This document shows positions 25,953 through 34,404 of a stretch of DNA of 64,000 nt, one piece after another. The first letter of the stretch is position 1, and every line of letters begins with the position of its first letter. A program made the translations under genes and the position numbers. The notes under the pieces are model-generated. The model saw only the letters and a program-made list of their open reading frames with translations. It was not told the DNA's origin and did not search any database. Source of the stretch: Geminicoccus roseus DSM 18922 (lineage in GTDB: Bacteria > Pseudomonadota > Alphaproteobacteria > Geminicoccales > Geminicoccaceae); contig NZ_KE386572.1 in the NCBI RefSeq assembly GCF_000427665.1, forward strand, positions 2,504,196 to 2,568,195. The letters run 5' to 3'.

Positions 25953-26620
25953 GCACTGGCGCCAGAAATGACGCCAGCCGGCGCTGCCACTTTGGCTCGA
26001 CCTGCTGGCCGGGTCAGGAATGGCGACACCTACATCTGCCGGTTCCTGGCCCAGCCTGCGCTCCGGCCGGAGCACATGTCCGTTTTGTGGCCCTGACTTC
26101 TGCCAGAAAATGACGCCAGCCGGCGCTGCCGCTTCTGCTCGGGCTGCCAGCCGGCTCAGGAAGGGCGACCGCCGGCACCTGCCGGTTCTTGGCACAGGGG
26201 AGGTGCACCGGCCGCAGCACATGCCCCGTCCCGGATCCGGCCGGCGCCAGAGATGACGCCAGCTGGCGCTGCCGGGTCCGCTTGGCCTGCCGTCCGCTTC
26301 AGGAAGGGGGAGACCGGCATCCGCTCGCCGCTGGTCGAGGGAGGCGCCCCGACCACTGGGCATGCCCTTGGACAGAACCGGCCTCAGAAACGACGCCAGC
26401 CGGCGCTGCCGCGCTTGCTCGGCCCGCTGTCCGGCTCATGGCCGGCGACCTTGGCATTTGGCGGTTTCTGGCCCAGGGGAGGCGCATCGGCGGAAGCGTC
26501 GGATTGAGCGCGGGCAGGAACCGGCGCCAGGAATGGTGCCAAGCTGGGGTTCCAGATCCGATCGGCCTGCCGGTCGGCGTGGCAATGATGATGCCCCTAC
26601 CTGCGGAGTTCGGGCCCGGC
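25953..26620. repeat. degenerate tandem array of about 140-base units (five copies)
   Basis: Unit cores AAATGACGCCAGCCGGCGCT or close variants start near 25966, 26108, 26252, 26391 and 26531 (spacings 142, 144, 139 and 140). Further shared blocks inside units include GGCTCAGGAAGGGCGAC, TGCCGGTTCTTGGC, CAGGGGAGG and GAGCACATG. The fifth unit is the most diverged and incomplete. The same core occurs once more at 27637-27660, where on the minus strand it encodes the last residues and stop of thiL. Confidence 0.75.
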
Positions 26621-26936
26621 GGCGGGTAGCGCGCGCAGAGCTGGCCCGGGTCCGGCTGGCGTCAGTGAGGGGCCTTGCCAGGAAGCTCCACCACCTTCCG
26701 CAGCCTCATGGCTTCTGGTCGACCATTCACGGATGCGGATGGGGAAGGGGCTGGCGGACAGCACATCGGTGCCGGCTGCGTCGGACATGGCCCGGGCAAA
26801 GATCGGACCGCATCCGCCCCGTGACTGGCCGGGTCGGCCCTGAGCCCGACGACCGGCGGGTGAGCCGCGGGATCCGGCACGTGCTGAAAACCGGCTGCCG
26901 TCGTCAGGCGCTCCTGGCCTCGGTCCCTTGGGATTC

Positions 26937-26962
26937 GACCATCCGCTTTCTGCGGATCATGG
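26937..26962. repeat. partial palindromic repeat element
   Basis: GACCATCCGC-TTTCT-GCGGATCATGG is a single hairpin closely resembling the second hairpin of the element at 19114-19180. It lies 54 bases before the fuller copy at 27016-27083. Confidence 0.5.
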
Positions 26963-27015
26963 CAGGATGGGCCGTCAGCCCGCGGCCCGTGACTGCCACC
27001 GACAGCGGCTGCCAT

Positions 27016-27083
27016 CGCCTCCGCGGCCGCCTGGCCGCGGCTTCCTCTGGAGATCGGATCATCCGTCGTCTGAAGGACGATCA
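27016..27083. repeat. palindromic repeat element, copy at 27.0 kb
   Basis: It aligns along its length with the element in IS5 remnant 1: CGCCTCCGCGGCC, then CTGGCCGCGG, then GGATCATCCG. The second stem is imperfect here (8 of 10 pairs). No transposase remnant surrounds this copy, so the element is not simply part of the IS. Confidence 0.65.
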
Positions 27084-27631
27084 GCATGGGCTAGGACAGC
27101 ATGTGTTCCAGCAGGTCGCCGGCCTGGTGCCAGAGCGGCGCCCAATCACAGCAGCCAGTTGGAGGCCCGACGCCCCGCTTCTGATGGAAAGGCAGCGGAT
27201 GGTGCCAGACGACCGGCCGCCTGTGGGGCGGCCGGATCTCGATGGTTCATGGCTCGACCGGCCGACGGCACGCCACCGCCCGGCTGCGCGCTGACGCCGG
27301 CAGCCCGGCCATCCCGCTGCGCCCGGCAGTCCCGCCGCCTCGGCGGGTCACCGCGGGCAGGGCCGGCGATGCTGGCCGTCCGCGTGCATGGATCCGGGCC
27401 CAGCACTTCCAGGCCATGATCCGTTCCACGGCCAGTCGCACCTGATCCGCTCGACCGTAAGCATGCGCCCGGGGCCAGCTGATCGAGCGGCCGTTCGGCC
27501 GATCCAGGAACTGGCCGTGCATCGCCACCCGTTGCGGGCCGCTTCGCTGCCCGGGCCAGGGACGCCTCGCCCTGCCGGCCCCCAAAGGGGCATCGATTCC
27601 GGTGCCGGCCCGCATTGGGAAGGAGCCAGAA

Positions 27632-28597
27632 TCAGAAATGACGCCAGCCGGCGCTGCCGGGCTCGATCGGGGTTCCGTCCGGGCCGGTGACGGTGATGCC
27701 GGCGTCGCGGGTGATCTCGCCGATGACGGTCACCGGGAACGGCAGGGTCGCCAGCACCGGGCGGCGCTCTGGCGGCAGGGTGAACAGGAGTTCGTAGTCG
27801 TCGCCGCCGGTGAGTGCCGCGGCGACGGCGCCGGGCATGGCGGCGGCCGCGTCGGAGAGCGGCAGGCGGGTGGCGTCGATGCTGGCGCCCAGCGGCTCGC
27901 CCAGGGCCGCCCCGGAGGTGTCCAGGATGTGCTGCAGGTCGGCAAGGGTGCCGTCGGACACGTCCAGGCAGGCGCTGGCCTGGCCGCGCAGCGCGGTGCC
28001 GAGCGACAGCCTGGGTGAGGGCACGCGGTAGCGGGCGGCGAGCCAGGCGGCGGCTTCCCGCGGTGCCGCCTCTCCCTGCAGGACGCGCAGGCCCAGCGCG
28101 CCGTCGCCGAGCGTGCCGGACACGCAGACTAGGTCGCCCGGCCGCGCACCGGCGCGGGTGAGGGCCTGGCCGCGGGGCACCGTGCCCAGGATGGTCAGCG
28201 AGAAGAACAAAGGCCCGGTGGTCGAGACCGTGTCGCCGCCGATCAGGTGCAGGCCGAACTCGGCCTGGTCCTGGGCCAGGCCTGCCGCGAACTCCGCCAG
28301 CCATGCCTCGGGCAGGTCCTTGCGGCGGCCGAACACGGTGAGATAGGCCAGCGGGTCCGCGCCCATGGCGGCGAGGTCGGACAGGTTCTGGCGCAGCAGC
28401 TTGCGCGCGACGCTCGCGGGCGGATCGCCGGTCAGGAAATGGACGTTCTCGACGATCGCGTCCTTGGCGATCACCAGCTGCCGGCCGGCCGGCAGGTCGA
28501 GCAGCGCCGCGTCGTCGGTCAGGCCGAGCGCGCCCTCGAAGCCTTCGGCCAATGGCTTGAGCAGGCGGTCGATCATCTGGAACTCGCCCAGGGCCAT
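27632..28597 (-). CDS. thiL: thiamine-monophosphate kinase
   Basis: 321-residue cytoplasmic enzyme phosphorylating thiamine monophosphate to the cofactor thiamine diphosphate. ThiL features: GEFQMIDRLLKPL start, DDAALL acidic loop, VHFLTGDPP, LSDLAAMGA, GGDTV, LDVSDGTLADL and the C-terminal GWRHF. Length is normal (about 320). ATG 28597 gives the canonical start. It ends a minus-strand operon, 17 bases after nusB. The codons for the final GSAGWRHF and stop are the same sequence as the core of the tandem array at 25.95-26.6 kb. Confidence 0.95.
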   Translation of the reverse strand: MALGEFQMIDRLLKPLAEGFEGALGLTDDAALLDLPAGRQLVIAKDAIVENVHFLTGDPPASVARKLLRQNLSDLAAMGADPLAYLTVFGRRKDLPEAWLAEFAAGLAQDQAEFGLHLIGGDTVSTTGPLFFSLTILGTVPRGQALTRAGARPGDLVCVSGTLGDGALGLRVLQGEAAPREAAAWLAARYRVPSPRLSLGTALRGQASACLDVSDGTLADLQHILDTSGAALGEPLGASIDATRLPLSDAAAAMPGAVAAALTGGDDYELLFTLPPERRPVLATLPFPVTVIGEITRDAGITVTGPDGTPIEPGSAGWRHF

Positions 28598-28614
28598 CGG
28601 CTTGGTCTCCCGGG

Positions 28615-29103
28615 TCAGACGGTGGGCGCGTCCTTGCGCAGGTCCCGGGAAAGTCGGTCCAGGATCGCGTTCACGAAGCCCGGCTCGCCGCCCTCGAAGA
28701 AGCCGAAGGCCAGCTCGACATACTCGTCGACCACCACGCTGGCCGGCACGTCGAAGCGGTGCGCCAGCTCGTAGGCGGCGCAGCGCAGAAGCGCCCGCAT
28801 CGGCGCGGACAGCCGCTCCATGGTCCAGCCCGAGCTCAGCAGCGGCGCGATCTGCGCGTCGAGCTGCTTGGTGTGCTCGGCGGCCCCCAGCACCACCAGC
28901 TTGAACCATTCCCGGTCGACGTCCGGCGGCGGCTCGTCGGGCAGGAACGGCTCGAACAGCTCGGACAGGCGATGGTCGTCGAACTCCACCACGACCGGAC
29001 CCGGCCGGGCGCCCATCACCTCGATCTGATAGAGGGCCTGGATGGCCGCGAACCGGGCCGCCCGGCGCTTGGTGATCGGCTTGCTGCTCTTCTTGCGGGT
29101 CAT
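28615..29103 (-). CDS. nusB: transcription antitermination factor NusB
   Basis: 162-residue all-helical RNA-binding protein that, with NusE (S10), binds boxA for rRNA antitermination. Family pattern: RRAARFAAIQALYQIEV near the N-terminus, then MRALLRCAAYELAHR, VVVDEYVELAFGFF, and GFVNAILDRLSRDLR. Its ATG overlaps the ribH stop (29100-29103). The ribH-nusB-thiL order is widespread in proteobacteria. Confidence 0.96.
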   Translation of the reverse strand: MTRKKSSKPITKRRAARFAAIQALYQIEVMGARPGPVVVEFDDHRLSELFEPFLPDEPPPDVDREWFKLVVLGAAEHTKQLDAQIAPLLSSGWTMERLSAPMRALLRCAAYELAHRFDVPASVVVDEYVELAFGFFEGGEPGFVNAILDRLSRDLRKDAPTV

Positions 29104-29564
29104 CCGCGAAACCTGTCCCTCAATGCGATCAGGTGGAGCGCCGCCAGCGCCGCCCCACCGCCCTTGTCCATCTGCGCCGGATCGGCGCGCACGATCGCCT
29201 GCTGCTCGTTCTCCACCGTCAGGATGCCGTTGCCGACCAGGCGGTGGTCGCGCACGGCAAGCTCGGTGATCCCGCGCGAGCTCTCGTAGGCGACCGTGTC
29301 ATAATGGGTCGTCTCCCCGCGGATGATCACCCCCAGCGCCACGAAGCCGTCATAGCTCTTGGGCGCGATGGCGATCGCCGGCGGGATCTCCAGCGCTCCC
29401 GGCACGACCACATGGTCGATCCGGTTGACCCGGGCGCGCTCCAGCATCCGCCGGGTGCCGGCCAGCAGCATGTCGTTGATCGAGGCATGGTAGCGCGCCT
29501 CGACGATCAGGATGCGTGCACGCGCCAGCACGGGTATGGCTAGAGGATCGCCGCTGCCGGCCAT
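29100..29564 (-). CDS. ribH: 6,7-dimethyl-8-ribityllumazine synthase
   Basis: 154-residue enzyme that condenses the ribityl-aminouracil with dihydroxybutanone phosphate, the penultimate riboflavin step. Motifs: VPGALEIPPAIAIA (substrate loop), GVIIRGETTHYD with catalytic His, GNGILTVENEQQA. The protein should form pentamers or icosahedra. It lies 12 bases after ribBA and overlaps nusB by four bases. Confidence 0.96.
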   Translation of the reverse strand: MAGSGDPLAIPVLARARILIVEARYHASINDMLLAGTRRMLERARVNRIDHVVVPGALEIPPAIAIAPKSYDGFVALGVIIRGETTHYDTVAYESSRGITELAVRDHRLVGNGILTVENEQQAIVRADPAQMDKGGGAALAALHLIALRDRFRG

Positions 29565-29576
29565 GGGTGAAATTCC

Positions 29577-30701
29577 TCAATCGATGGCGCGGGTCTCGAC
29601 CACCCGCAGGCCCCAGCCGTCGAGCGCGATGATCGACCGGCCGGTGTTCGACAGCAGGATCATGTCCTGCACCCCCAGGTCCACCAGGATCTGGGCGCCC
29701 ACGCCATAGACCCGCAGATCGCCGGGCGGGGGCTCTTTCTGGCCGATGCTGACCAGCACCCGCTCCGAAATCGCATTGGGGGTCGGCTCGCGCAGCAGCA
29801 CGACCACGCCGCGGCCGCCCCGGCCGATCTGCTCCATGGCCCGATGCAGCTGGTCGCCGCGCCCGGTCTCGCCAGCACCCAGCAGGTCCTCCAGCATGTG
29901 CACCGAATGCATCCGCACCAGCACCGGCTCCGGCGTGGCGAGGTCGCCCTTCACCAGGGCCACGTGCTCGACCTTGTCCACCGCCGACTTGTAGACCTGC
30001 AGCCGCCATTGGCCGCCATAGCGGCTCTCGAAGCTGGTCGCCACGTCGCGCTCGACCAGGCGGTCGTGGCGCAGCCGGTGGCTGACCAGGTCGGCGATCT
30101 TGCCGATCTTGAGCCCGTGCAGCTGGGCGAAGCCGACCAGGTCCGGCAGCCGCGCCATGGTCCCGTCGTCGTTCATGATCTCGCAGATCACCCCGGCCGG
30201 GTAGAGCCCGGCCAGCCGCGCGATGTCGATGGCCGCCTCGGTATGGCCGGTGCGGACCAGCACGCCGCCCTCGCGCGCCATCAGCGGGAAGATGTGCCCG
30301 GGCGCCACCAGGTCGCGGCGGCCGGCGGCGGGGTCGATGCAGACCGCGATGGTCCGCGCCCGGTCGGCGGCGGAGATCCCGGTGGTCACCCCCTCGCGGG
30401 CCTCGACGCTCACCGTGAACGCGGTGCTGATCCGCGCCTCGTTGCCCTGCGCCATCAAGGGCAGGCCCAGTTCCTCGCAGCGCTGGCGCTGCAGCGCCAG
30501 GCAGATCAGGCCGCGGCCGTGCCGGGCCATGAAGTTCACAGCCTCGGCGTCGCAGTGCTGCGCCGGGATGACCAGGTCACCCTCGTTCTCGCGGTCCTCG
30601 TCGTCGACCAGGATGAACATCCGGCCGTTGCGCGCGTCCTCCAGGATGTCGTCGATCGACGACAGATAGTCGGCGTAGCTGGAGATGCCCTCGGTGCCCA
30701 T
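29577..30701 (-). CDS. ribBA: DHBP synthase fused to degenerate GTP cyclohydrolase II domain
   Basis: 374-residue fusion. The N-terminal 3,4-dihydroxy-2-butanone-4-phosphate synthase domain (about 1-205) is intact: DDEDRENEGDLVIPA, RHGRGLICLAL, VRTGHTEAAIDIARLAG. The C-terminal domain (about 210-370) keeps the GTP cyclohydrolase II fold (VRMHSVHMLEDLLG, YGVGAQILVDLGV) but lacks the three zinc-binding cysteines of the CxxDxFGSxRCDC region, which reads GAGETGRGDQLH. It is therefore predicted to make only the butanone phosphate; another RibA must exist elsewhere. It overlaps ribE by one base. Confidence 0.93.
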   Translation of the reverse strand: MGTEGISSYADYLSSIDDILEDARNGRMFILVDDEDRENEGDLVIPAQHCDAEAVNFMARHGRGLICLALQRQRCEELGLPLMAQGNEARISTAFTVSVEAREGVTTGISAADRARTIAVCIDPAAGRRDLVAPGHIFPLMAREGGVLVRTGHTEAAIDIARLAGLYPAGVICEIMNDDGTMARLPDLVGFAQLHGLKIGKIADLVSHRLRHDRLVERDVATSFESRYGGQWRLQVYKSAVDKVEHVALVKGDLATPEPVLVRMHSVHMLEDLLGAGETGRGDQLHRAMEQIGRGGRGVVVLLREPTPNAISERVLVSIGQKEPPPGDLRVYGVGAQILVDLGVQDMILLSNTGRSIIALDGWGLRVVETRAID

Positions 30702-31288
30702 CAGCGCTGCCCCAGCTGGCGCGCCACGTAGCGCGCCAGCATGTCCACTTCGAGATGAACCGAATCGCCCGGCCTGCGGTCGCGAAGGGTGGTGTTGTCC
30801 CAGGTGTGCGGGATGATGGTGACCTGGAAGCTGTCCGGGCCGACGGCGTTCACGGTGAGCGAGATGCCGTCCACGGTGATCGAGCCCTTGACCGCCAGCA
30901 TGGGCGAAAGCTCGCCCGGAAGGTCGAAGGTGAGCCGGTAGCCCTCGCCCTCGCGCTCGATCGAGCGGACCCGGCCAAGGCCATCCACATGGCCGAACAC
31001 CAGGTGGCCGCCCAGCTCGTCGCCCAGGCGCAGGGAGCGCTCCAGGTTGATCCGGGCGCCGACCTGCCAGTCGCCCAGCGTGGTGAGGCGCAGCGTCTCC
31101 GGCGAGGCATGGACCTTCCAGCCGTCGGCGGTGCGCTCGGTCACGGTCAGGCAGACGCCGGAATGGGCGATCGAGGCGCCGAGGGCGATGCCGTCCGGGT
31201 CAAAGGAACTGCGGACGGTGAGGTTCAGCCCATCGCCCGGGACCCGCTCCACGATCGTGCCGATGTCGGTGACAATGCCGGTGAACAT
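30701..31288 (-). CDS. ribE: riboflavin synthase, alpha subunit
   Basis: 195-residue enzyme dismutating two lumazines to riboflavin. Two lumazine-binding repeats are visible: MFTGIVTDIGTI...IAHSGVCLTV (1-about 90) and LVFGHVDGLGRV...VDGISLTVN (about 95-185). The ATG 31288 gives the invariant MFTGIV start. It overlaps ribBA at a TGATG junction. Confidence 0.96.
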   Translation of the reverse strand: MFTGIVTDIGTIVERVPGDGLNLTVRSSFDPDGIALGASIAHSGVCLTVTERTADGWKVHASPETLRLTTLGDWQVGARINLERSLRLGDELGGHLVFGHVDGLGRVRSIEREGEGYRLTFDLPGELSPMLAVKGSITVDGISLTVNAVGPDSFQVTIIPHTWDNTTLRDRRPGDSVHLEVDMLARYVARQLGQR

Positions 31289-31298
31289 CGACAGGTCC

Positions 31299-32420
31299 TC
31301 AGTGGTGGCCCAGAGCATCAAGTTCGACCAGGCGGTCGTTGTCGAGCACCCGCTCGGCCACGAACCGCCAGCGGCGGGCATCGTCCAGGCGGCGCACCCC
31401 GAAGGGCGCCAGCCCCGCGACGCCGTCGCCGCCGATCAGCAAGGGCGCGCGCAGCAGATGCAGGCGATCCACCAGATGCTCACGCATCAGGCTGGCTGCA
31501 AGCACCGCGCCGCCTTCGACCAGGAGGCGGGTGATACCCCGCTCCGCCAGCCGCGCCAAGACAGGGACCAGCGCCACGCCGCCGGTGGCTGCCGCCGGGA
31601 CCTGCTCGATCCGCACGCCCTGGTCGATCAGCACCCGCGCGGCCGTCCGGTCGTAGCCTGGGGCGGTGAACAGCCAGGTCGGCGTGCGCCAGGCGGTGGT
31701 GGCGAGGGTCGAGTCCGGGCGCAGGCGCAGGCGGGCATCCAGCACCACCCGGACCGGCGAGCGGCCTTCCAGGCCGGGCAGCCGGCAGGTCAGCGCCGGG
31801 TCGTCGGCAAGCCCGGTGCCGCTGCCGACCATGATCGCGTCATGGGTGGCCCGCAGATGGTGGCCATAGGCGCGGGCCTGCGGGCCGGTGATCCACTGGC
31901 TCTCGCCGGTGGCGGTGGCGATGCGGCCGTCCAGCGAGGTGGCGAGCTTCAGCCCGACCATCGGCCGGCCCCGGCGCACCCGGGCGAAGAACCCGGCATG
32001 GTCGCGCTCGGCTTCCTGGCGCAGCACGCCTTCGGTGACCTCGATGCCGGCCAGGCGCAGCCGGCGCACGCCGCGGCCGGACACGCGCGGGTCCGGGTCG
32101 CCGCAGGCGATCACCACCCGCGCCACGCCGGCCTTCACCAGCGCGTCGGCGCACGGAGGGGTCCGCCCGACATGGGCGCAGGGTTCCAGGCTGACATAGG
32201 CGGTGCAGCCCGCCGCCGCCGTTCCGGCCAGGCGCAGCGCCTCGGTCTCCGCATGGGGCCGGCCGCCCCTGCCGGTCACGCCCCGGGCGATCACCCGTCC
32301 GTCCCGGACCAGGATGCAGCCGACCGACGGGTTCGGCCAGGTGGCGCCCAGCCCGTGGGCGGCAAGGTCGATCGCCGTGCGCATCCAGCGCTGGTCGGTT
32401 TCCAGGGATGAGGGCGGCAA
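31299..32420 (-). CDS. ribD: bifunctional riboflavin deaminase/reductase
   Basis: 373-residue enzyme for steps two and three of riboflavin synthesis. The deaminase domain (about 1-145) has NPSVGCILVRDG, zinc motif HAETEAL and PCAHVGRTPPC. The reductase domain (about 150-370) has LKLATSLDGRIATATGESQW, ITGPQARAYGHHLR, IMVGSGT and LLVEGGAVLAASL. It lies four bases after nrdR and ten before ribE. Confidence 0.96.
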   Translation of the reverse strand: MPPSSLETDQRWMRTAIDLAAHGLGATWPNPSVGCILVRDGRVIARGVTGRGGRPHAETEALRLAGTAAAGCTAYVSLEPCAHVGRTPPCADALVKAGVARVVIACGDPDPRVSGRGVRRLRLAGIEVTEGVLRQEAERDHAGFFARVRRGRPMVGLKLATSLDGRIATATGESQWITGPQARAYGHHLRATHDAIMVGSGTGLADDPALTCRLPGLEGRSPVRVVLDARLRLRPDSTLATTAWRTPTWLFTAPGYDRTAARVLIDQGVRIEQVPAAATGGVALVPVLARLAERGITRLLVEGGAVLAASLMREHLVDRLHLLRAPLLIGGDGVAGLAPFGVRRLDDARRWRFVAERVLDNDRLVELDALGHH

Positions 32421-32424
32421 GGGA

Positions 32425-32883
32425 TCAGTCCGAAGAGCGGCTCAGCTGGCCGATGAAGGTCTGGAAATCCTCCGGCCCGGAGAAGTCGCGGTAGACGGAG
32501 GCGAAGCGGACATAAGCCACCGGATCGAGATCGGCGAGGCTCTCCATGGTCAGCTCACCGATCCGGGTCGAGGGAATCTCCGCCTCGCCCGAGGCTTCCA
32601 GCCGGCGGATGATCCCGGCCACGATCCGGTCGATCTGCTCCTGCTCGATGCCGCGCTTGCGGGTGGCGATGCGGATCGAGCGCGCGAGCTTCTCCCGGTC
32701 GAAGCCGACCCGGCGACCATCCTTCTTCACCACCACCAGCTCGCGGATCTGCACCCGCTCGATGGTCGAGAACCGGCCGCCGCAGCCCGGGCAGGAGCGC
32801 CGGCGCCGGATGGCGGCGCCGTCCTCGATCGGCCGGCTGTCTTTGACGGAGGTGTCCTCGAAGCCGCAGAATGGGCAGCGCAT
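32425..32883 (-). CDS. nrdR: transcriptional repressor NrdR
   Basis: 152-residue regulator of ribonucleotide reductase genes. An N-terminal zinc ribbon (Cys3, Cys6, Cys31, Cys34) is followed by the ATP-cone (about 49-139) with [20 protein letters not shown] and [11 protein letters not shown]. Length is typical (about 150). It sits between glyA and ribD, a normal alphaproteobacterial position. A hairpin and 160 bases separate it from glyA, so a promoter for the rib operon probably lies just upstream. Confidence 0.96.
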   Translation of the reverse strand: MRCPFCGFEDTSVKDSRPIEDGAAIRRRRSCPGCGGRFSTIERVQIRELVVVKKDGRRVGFDREKLARSIRIATRKRGIEQEQIDRIVAGIIRRLEASGEAEIPSTRIGELTMESLADLDPVAYVRFASVYRDFSGPEDFQTFIGQLSRSSD

Positions 32884-33046
32884 GATCGATCAACGTCCCC
32901 GGATCAGGCGCTCGCATTCCAGAAGAGGGGAACCGCCCGATGCCCAATGATGCCGCGGCCCGCGCGGGCCCAATCGGGCGGCAAGCTGCCATGATGATGC
33001 GTGAAGCGGAAGGGGCAGCGCCCATCCGCGCCGCCCCTGGCCTCGC
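32884..33046 (-). promoter_or_regulatory. glyA-nrdR intergenic region, probable rib operon promoter
   Basis: 163 bases on the minus strand that must contain any separate promoter for nrdR-ribD and following genes. I looked for an FMN riboswitch and found no conserved RFN core. No NrdR box is obvious. It begins with the glyA terminator-like hairpin. Confidence 0.35.
33011..33038 (-). terminator. strong hairpin after glyA
   Basis: On the minus strand, AGGGGCGGCGC (33038-33028) pairs with GCGCTGCCCCT (33021-33011) over 11 positions (one G-U) around a 6-base loop, eight bases after the glyA stop. No long T run follows, so it may be a weak terminator or an mRNA 3'-end stabiliser. Confidence 0.55.
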
Positions 33047-34351
33047 TCAGCGCTGATAGATCGGGAACCGGGCGCACAGTTCCTGGACCTTGCGGCGGGT
33101 CGCCTGCTCGACCTGCGCGTCGCCCTCGGGATTGCGGGCCAGGCCGTCCAGCACGTCGGAGATCATGTGGCCGATCGCCTGGAACTCGGCGACGCCGAAG
33201 CCGCGGGTGGTCCCGGCCGGGGTGCCCAGGCGGATGCCCGAGGTGACCGCCGGCTTTTCGGGATCGAACGGGATGCCGTTCTTGTTGCAGGTGATCCCGG
33301 CCCGCTCCAGGGCCTTCTCGGCGGTGTTGCCCTTCACGCCCTTGGGCCGCATGTCGACCAGCATCAGGTGGGTGTCGGTGCCGCCGGAGACCACCGCGCA
33401 GCCCCGCTCGATCATCACCTCAGCCAGCGCCTTCGCGTTGTCGACGATCTGCCTTGTGTAGGCCTTGAAGTCCGGAGAGAGCGCCTCGCCGAAGGCCACC
33501 GCCTTGGCGGCGACCACATGCATCAGCGGGCCGCCCTGGGAGCCGGGGAACACCGCGCTGTTGAACTTCTTGGCCAGCGCCTCGTCGTTGGTGAGGATCA
33601 CGCCGCCGCGCGGCCCGCGCAGGGTCTTGTGGGTGGTCGAGGTGACCACATGGGCGTGCGGGAACGGCGAGGGATGGACGCCGCCGGCGACCAGGCCCGC
33701 GAAATGGGCCATGTCGACCATCAGATGCGCGCCGACGCTGTCGGCGATCTGGCGGAACCGGGCGAAGTCGATCACCCGCGGATAGGCCGAGCCGCCGGCG
33801 ATGATCAGCTTGGGCCGGCTTTCCTGCGCCAGCGCCTGCACGGCGTCGTAGTCGATCAGGTGGTCGTCCTCGCGCACCCCGTAGGACACCGCCTTGAACC
33901 ACTTGCCGGACACCGCCGCCGTGGCGCCGTGGGTCAGGTGCCCGCCGGCCGACAGGGACAGTCCCATGATGGTGTCGCCCGGCTGGAGCAGGGCCAGCAT
34001 CACCGCGAAGTTCGCCTGGGCGCCGCTATGCGGCTGGACGTTGGCGAAGCCGCAGCCGAACAGCTGCCTGACCCGGTCGATCGCGAGCTGCTCGGCCACG
34101 TCGGCGAACTCGCAGCCGCCATAGTAGCGCTTGCCCGGGTAGCCCTCGGCGTACTTGTTGGTGAACACCGAGCCCTGCGCGTCCAGCACCGCCTGGCTGA
34201 CGATGTTCTCGGACGCGATCAGCTCGATCTGGTCCTGCTGGCGGTGCAACTCGTCCTTGATCGCGGCGAACAGGTCGGGATCGGCGTCTTGCAGGCCGGT
34301 GGTGAAGAAGCCGTCGTGGCGAGCCTTGGACAGGTCGAGAGCAGCAGCCAT
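33047..34351 (-). CDS. glyA: serine hydroxymethyltransferase
   Basis: 434-residue PLP enzyme converting serine and tetrahydrofolate to glycine and methylene-tetrahydrofolate. Clear motifs: [38 protein letters not shown], the PLP-lysine segment [15 protein letters not shown], and [18 protein letters not shown] 34351 gives the usual family length. It is downstream of rpiB (53-base gap) on the same strand. Confidence 0.97.
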   Translation of the reverse strand: MAAALDLSKARHDGFFTTGLQDADPDLFAAIKDELHRQQDQIELIASENIVSQAVLDAQGSVFTNKYAEGYPGKRYYGGCEFADVAEQLAIDRVRQLFGCGFANVQPHSGAQANFAVMLALLQPGDTIMGLSLSAGGHLTHGATAAVSGKWFKAVSYGVREDDHLIDYDAVQALAQESRPKLIIAGGSAYPRVIDFARFRQIADSVGAHLMVDMAHFAGLVAGGVHPSPFPHAHVVTSTTHKTLRGPRGGVILTNDEALAKKFNSAVFPGSQGGPLMHVVAAKAVAFGEALSPDFKAYTRQIVDNAKALAEVMIERGCAVVSGGTDTHLMLVDMRPKGVKGNTAEKALERAGITCNKNGIPFDPEKPAVTSGIRLGTPAGTTRGFGVAEFQAIGHMISDVLDGLARNPEGDAQVEQATRRKVQELCARFPIYQR

Positions 34352-34404
34352 GGGTGGTGTCTCCGAGGCAGTCGACAAAGTTGGGTGCAGGAGAGGTTGG
34401 TCGG

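Larger units (their letters stand above)
25290..27631. other. 2.3-kb gene-poor, repeat-bearing tract
   Basis: No confident gene on either strand. It holds an array of five degenerate units of about 140 bases (25953-26620) and two palindromic repeats (26937-26962, 27016-27083). Long open frames on both strands are Arg/Pro/Gly-rich and overlap each other, so I treat them as non-coding. A minus-strand frame near 25.8-25.95 kb reads DAGVTVTSEDLAFSG, resembling the ThiL C-terminal region DAGITVTG; it may be a decayed thiL fragment. Confidence 0.6.

Noticed and set aside
25036-25956. 306-codon minus-strand frame overlapping the small 25038 gene
   Set aside because: It is Arg/Pro/Ser-rich, crosses the repeat-bearing tract and has no domain; only its first part shows possible thiL-like residue similarity.
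25953-26620. CRISPR array
   Set aside because: Units are about 140 bases and diverge throughout; there are no short identical repeats with unique 30-40-base spacers and no cas genes.
32884-33046. FMN riboswitch upstream of the rib genes
   Set aside because: No RFN core sequence was found in the glyA-nrdR gap or before ribD, ribE, ribBA or ribH.
34352-34404. Glycine riboswitch before glyA
   Set aside because: The gap is only 53 bases, too short for one aptamer with expression platform.
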